A stretch of 7,097 bases of DNA from an uncultured Oscillospiraceae bacterium (GTDB lineage Bacteria > Bacillota > Clostridia > Oscillospirales > Acutalibacteraceae): contig CAJKXG010000066.1 of assembly GCA_905203795.1 (NCBI GenBank), positions 1-7,097 of the forward strand, given 5' to 3'. Positions 4,624 to 7,097 of the stretch are shown here, piece by piece. The stretch's first letter is position 1; each line of letters starts with the position of its first letter. The position numbers and the translations under genes were made by a program. The notes beneath the pieces were generated by a model, which saw nothing but the letters and a program-made list of their open reading frames with translations, had not been told where the DNA came from and did not search any database.

Positions 4624-6018
4624 ATGAAGCGAACAGCAAGACCCGTATTCTTCATCGTGGCACTGTTGATTCTGGCATTGGGCTATACGACCTTCTTTGG
4701 CGTATATACCCACTATGGAGACAGGCGCGATACGATCATCCGAGGTGCGGCCGATATTCGGTTCGGCATCGATATCCGCGGCGGTATTGATGTCATCTTC
4801 GGACCGACGGATGAATCCCAAGCAGTGACGGAAGGACAGTTGGACGGCGTCAAGACCGTCATCGAAAAACGACTGATTGCCAACGGCGTCACCGATTACG
4901 AAACATATGCCGACCCAGCGAACAAGCAGGTCATCGTGCGCTTCCCGTGGAGCAGCGATGAATCCGATTTTGATCCGGCGGAAGCGATCAAGGAGATCGG
5001 TCAGACGGCACAGCTCGAGTTCCATATCGGTTCCGAGACGGATTCCGACGGCACGCCGACCGGCGATCTGGTGCTGACCGGCGACGATGTGGCGTCTGCG
5101 GAAGCCAAGACCATTCAGGAAGAGGACGGCACGATCTCGAATATCGTGTTGCTGACGCTGGAGGATAAAGGAAAACAGGCGTTTTCCGACGCTACCGAAC
5201 AGCAGAAGGGCTCGGGCACGATTTCCATCTGGCTGGATGATCAGATGATCTCCAACCCCACGGTGCAAGAGCATATCACCGACGGCGTGGCGACCATTAC
5301 CGGCTCGCAGAATTTCGCGGAAGCGAAAAACCTTGCCGATCTGATCAACTCCGGTGCGCTGCCCTTTGCCATCGAAGCCAAGAGCAACGGCGTGATCTCG
5401 CCCTCGATGGGTGAAAAAGCGTTGGATGCCATGGTGCTGGCGGGCATTGTCGCGTTTGCGCTGGTGGCGATCTACATGATCCTGTACTATCGTTTGTCCG
5501 GCTTTGTCGCCGTCATTGCACTGGTCGGGCAGACGGCAGGCGCGATCGCCGCCATTTCCGGCTACTTCGGTGTGTTCAACGGCTTTACGTTGACACTGCC
5601 CGGTATCGTCGGTATCATCCTGTCGATCGGTATGGGCGTGGACGCGAACATCATCACGTCCGAGCGTATCAAGGAAGAGCTTCGTTCCGGCAAGACGTTG
5701 GACGGCGCGATCAACAGCGGTTCCAAAAACTCGTTCTGGGCGATTTTCGACGGCAACATCACGGTTATGATCGTCGCGGCGGTGCTGATGGGCGTGTTTG
5801 GTCCGTCCGGCAGCTTCTGGGGTACGGTCTTCAGCCCGGTGATGCGTTGGTTCCCGGTTTCGACGACCGGTGCGATCTATTCGTTCGGCTACACACTGTT
5901 TGCCGGTGTGATTTTCAACTTTATCATGGGCATCTGGGCGTCCCGCGCGATGCTGAAATCGATTTCGCGGTTTAAGTTCTTGCGCAAACCGTGGCTGTAT
6001 GGAGGTGAGCGGGCATGA
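4624..6018 (+). CDS. secD: Protein translocase subunit SecD
   Basis: A 464-residue membrane protein of the Sec export machinery. With SecF it uses the proton-motive force to pull secreted chains across the membrane after SecYEG/SecA. Residues 8-27 are the first membrane helix. The extracytoplasmic region (about 30-260) opens with the conserved Gly-Ile-Asp-Ile-Arg-Gly-Gly element (Asp50-Gly54). Helices 2-6 (about 267-445) include the SecD signature Gly-Met-Gly-Val-Asp340-Ala-Asn-Ile followed by Glu-Arg-Ile-Lys-Glu-Glu (347-352); Asp340 corresponds to the membrane aspartate tied to proton coupling. It is shorter than the E. coli protein (about 615 residues), as is usual for separate clostridial SecD. 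The connection between helices 5 and 6 seems longer than usual (about 393-420). The stop overlaps the secF start. There is no yajC next to it. Confidence 0.95.
   Translation: MKRTARPVFFIVALLILALGYTTFFGVYTHYGDRRDTIIRGAADIRFGIDIRGGIDVIFGPTDESQAVTEGQLDGVKTVIEKRLIANGVTDYETYADPANKQVIVRFPWSSDESDFDPAEAIKEIGQTAQLEFHIGSETDSDGTPTGDLVLTGDDVASAEAKTIQEEDGTISNIVLLTLEDKGKQAFSDATEQQKGSGTISIWLDDQMISNPTVQEHITDGVATITGSQNFAEAKNLADLINSGALPFAIEAKSNGVISPSMGEKALDAMVLAGIVAFALVAIYMILYYRLSGFVAVIALVGQTAGAIAAISGYFGVFNGFTLTLPGIVGIILSIGMGVDANIITSERIKEELRSGKTLDGAINSGSKNSFWAIFDGNITVMIVAAVLMGVFGPSGSFWGTVFSPVMRWFPVSTTGAIYSFGYTLFAGVIFNFIMGIWASRAMLKSISRFKFLRKPWLYGGERA
6001..6008 (+). promoter_or_regulatory. Ribosome binding site of secF inside the secD 3' end
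   Basis: GGAGGTGA lies 6 bases before the secF ATG and within the last secD codons. Together with the ATGA overlap it indicates translational coupling of the two subunits. Confidence 0.85.
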
Positions 6019-6938
6019 AAAAGCAGATGAATTTTGACTTCATCGGACATCGCAGGATTTTCCTGATCATCACGGCTTGTGTGTTCGCGGTAGGGATTAT
6101 TCTGAACATCATTTTCGGCATTTCCATGAGCGTCTCCTTCAAGGGCGGCACGCTGATGCGGTATAGCTATACCGGCGAAATTTCCGAATTGGCGCCGATC
6201 CAGCAGACGGTCAAAAGTGTGCTCGGCGATGCGGCGGACGTGTCCATCGAATCCGCCAACGACACCGACGTGCTCAGCATCACACTGACCGATACGGTGA
6301 CGATCGAGCAGCAGGAAAAGCTGATCGATGCGCTGCAAAAGGATCATGCGTCTTATGAATTCAAAGAATTCAGCATCAACACGCTGAAGGCTTCGATGGG
6401 TAAGCTGTTCTTTGTCAAGTGCCTTGTCGCGGTCGCATTGGCGGCGCTGTTCCTGCTGATTTATGTCGGGCTGCGTTTCCGCAAGATCGGCGGTTTGTCG
6501 GCGGGCGCGATGGCGCTGCTGGCGTTGCTGCACGACTTGTGTATTGTGTATTTCACGTTTGTGGCGTTCGGCATCCAGTTGGACGACAACTTCGTGGCGG
6601 TCATGCTGGCAATCCTCGGTTACTCGCTGAATGATACCATCGTTGTATACGACCGTATTCGTGAAAATCGCGGCCGCATGAAGGACGCGCCGATCACCGA
6701 GATCGTCAATACGAGTCTGAACCAAACCTTCGGTCGCACGCTGAATACCAGCATTTGTGTGGCGCTGGCGATCGGCACGGCGGCGGTGTTCGCCATCGTG
6801 CTGCGGATGGATACCATCACCAGTTTCGCGGTGCCGATGCTGTTCGGTGTGGTCGCGGGCTTCTACTCCTCCGTCTGCCTCACCCCGTCGCTGTGGGCGC
6901 TGTGGGCTGAGAAACGACAGGCAAAGAAAAAAGCGTAA
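6015..6938 (+). CDS. secF: Protein translocase subunit SecF
   Basis: A 307-residue partner of SecD with the normal six-helix layout: helix 1 at about 14-34, an extracytoplasmic P4 domain at about 40-125, and helices 2-6 at about 131-297. Signatures present are Phe-Lys-Gly-Gly-Thr (42-46, the counterpart of the Asp-Phe-x-Gly-Gly motif), Leu-His-Asp-Leu (172-175), Leu-Gly-Tyr-Ser-Leu-Asn-Asp-Thr (201-208) followed by Tyr-Asp-Arg-Ile-Arg-Glu-Asn (212-218), and Asn-Gln-Thr-Phe-Gly-Arg-Thr (236-242). The C-terminus is a short Lys/Arg-rich cytoplasmic tail. The length is normal for the family. Its ATG overlaps the secD stop by 4 bp and shares the promoter at 4541-4569. A Met at residue 5 could be an alternative start, but the ribosome binding site favours the first. 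Confidence 0.95.
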   Translation: MKKQMNFDFIGHRRIFLIITACVFAVGIILNIIFGISMSVSFKGGTLMRYSYTGEISELAPIQQTVKSVLGDAADVSIESANDTDVLSITLTDTVTIEQQEKLIDALQKDHASYEFKEFSINTLKASMGKLFFVKCLVAVALAALFLLIYVGLRFRKIGGLSAGAMALLALLHDLCIVYFTFVAFGIQLDDNFVAVMLAILGYSLNDTIVVYDRIRENRGRMKDAPITEIVNTSLNQTFGRTLNTSICVALAIGTAAVFAIVLRMDTITSFAVPMLFGVVAGFYSSVCLTPSLWALWAEKRQAKKKA

Positions 6939-6944
6939 CAGACA

Positions 6945-6975
6945 AGTCCCATGGCAACGCCATGGGACTGGTTTT
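6945..6975 (+). terminator. Intrinsic terminator of the secDF operon
   Basis: AGTCCCATGGC (6945-6955), loop AAC, and GCCATGGGACT (6959-6969) form a perfect 11-bp stem, followed by GGTTTTATCC. It begins 6 bases after the secF stop. The T-run is only four bases, so termination may be partial, which fits the second hairpin just behind it. Confidence 0.78.
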
Positions 6976-6983
6976 ATCCAATG

Positions 6984-7013
6984 AAAGCCAGCGTCGTTTA
7001 GACGCTGGCTTTT
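6984..7013. terminator. Second hairpin between convergent genes, probably a bidirectional terminator
   Basis: AAAGCCAGCGTC (6984-6995), loop GTTTA, and GACGCTGGCTTT (7001-7012) form a perfect 12-bp stem. The flanking A and T runs (TTTT on the plus strand, TTT on the minus strand) allow modest termination in either direction. It lies 28 bases beyond the stop codon of the minus-strand gene at the right edge and 45 bases after the secF stop, so it may serve both genes. Confidence 0.7.
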
Positions 7014-7040
7014 GGCGTGAACGCACAGGTGGTTTCCGTT

Positions 7041-7097
7041 TCATCCCGCGTTTTCCAGTTCCTCCCGCAGGCGCTTGATGATCTTCTTTTCCAGCCG
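7041..7097 (-). CDS. C-terminal fragment of an unidentified protein
   Basis: On the minus strand an open frame enters from the right edge and ends at TGA (7043-7041). The 18 visible residues, RLEKKIIKRLREELENAG, are a charged, helix-forming tail. The biased composition, the use of codons like those of neighbouring genes, and the terminator-like hairpin just beyond the stop support a real gene convergent with secF. Eighteen residues are too few to name a family. A chance open frame of this length is possible. Confidence 0.5.
   Translation of the reverse strand, partial: RLEKKIIKRLREELENAG

Noticed and set aside
4558..5274. Minus-strand open frame opposite the start of secD
   Set aside because: It would be antisense to the secD promoter and signature regions, and shows no recognisable family or start signal.
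5889..6725. Long minus-strand open frame opposite secD/secF
   Set aside because: Composition is dominated by Arg, Gln, Asp and His with no domain, and it lies opposite conserved SecD and SecF motifs.
1..7097. A novel multi-gene system, mobile element, CRISPR array or RNA gene
   Set aside because: All substantial open frames fall into well-known families. I saw no transposase, integrase, terminal repeats, regularly spaced repeats, or tRNA or rRNA sequence.

Overview
The window looks like a piece of chromosome from a member of the Bacillota, most likely class Clostridia (an Oscillospiraceae/Acutalibacteraceae-like gut or rumen bacterium). This is inferred from strong purine-rich ribosome binding sites, near-consensus sigma-A promoters in AT-rich gaps between moderately G+C-rich genes, a type I dockerin on a secreted glycoside hydrolase, and separate secD and secF genes with no yajC beside them. 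No ribosomal RNA or other phylogenetic marker is present, so the placement is tentative.

Left part (1-3088), polysaccharide use. A truncated minus-strand gene (1-131) begins with a GTG codon and a clear signal peptide. It is divergent from an AraC-family regulator (276-1121). Next comes a secreted enzyme (1293-3020) built as signal peptide, N-terminal dockerin, GH43 five-bladed propeller and C-terminal CBM6-like module. The GH43 gene has its own strong promoter (TTGACA-N17-TACACT), and several small repeats lie just upstream of it that could be regulator sites. A near-ideal intrinsic terminator with an 18-bp perfect inverted repeat ends the unit. The simplest reading is a small hemicellulose-use locus in which the AraC protein senses a sugar and controls one or both exported neighbours.

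Middle part (3089-4488). A monocistronic fold-type I PLP aminotransferase of the MocR-like/class 1c aspartate aminotransferase type has its own promoter, an AT-rich upstream region and an AAAGGAG ribosome binding site. It has no evident link to its neighbours.

Right part (4489-7097). A secD-secF operon is driven by a perfect consensus promoter (TTGACA-N17-TATAAT) that sits inside an 11-bp perfect inverted repeat, which suggests an operator. The two genes overlap by 4 bp (ATGA) and are translationally coupled. Two hairpins follow in tandem, and then comes the 3' end of a convergent minus-strand gene cut by the window edge.

I see no RNA gene, riboswitch, CRISPR array, insertion sequence, defence system or other obviously novel system. 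The points most worth a second look are the promoter/inverted-repeat arrangement of secDF, the N-terminal dockerin, the repeats around the AraC-GH43 intergenic region, and an apparent insertion in SecD.
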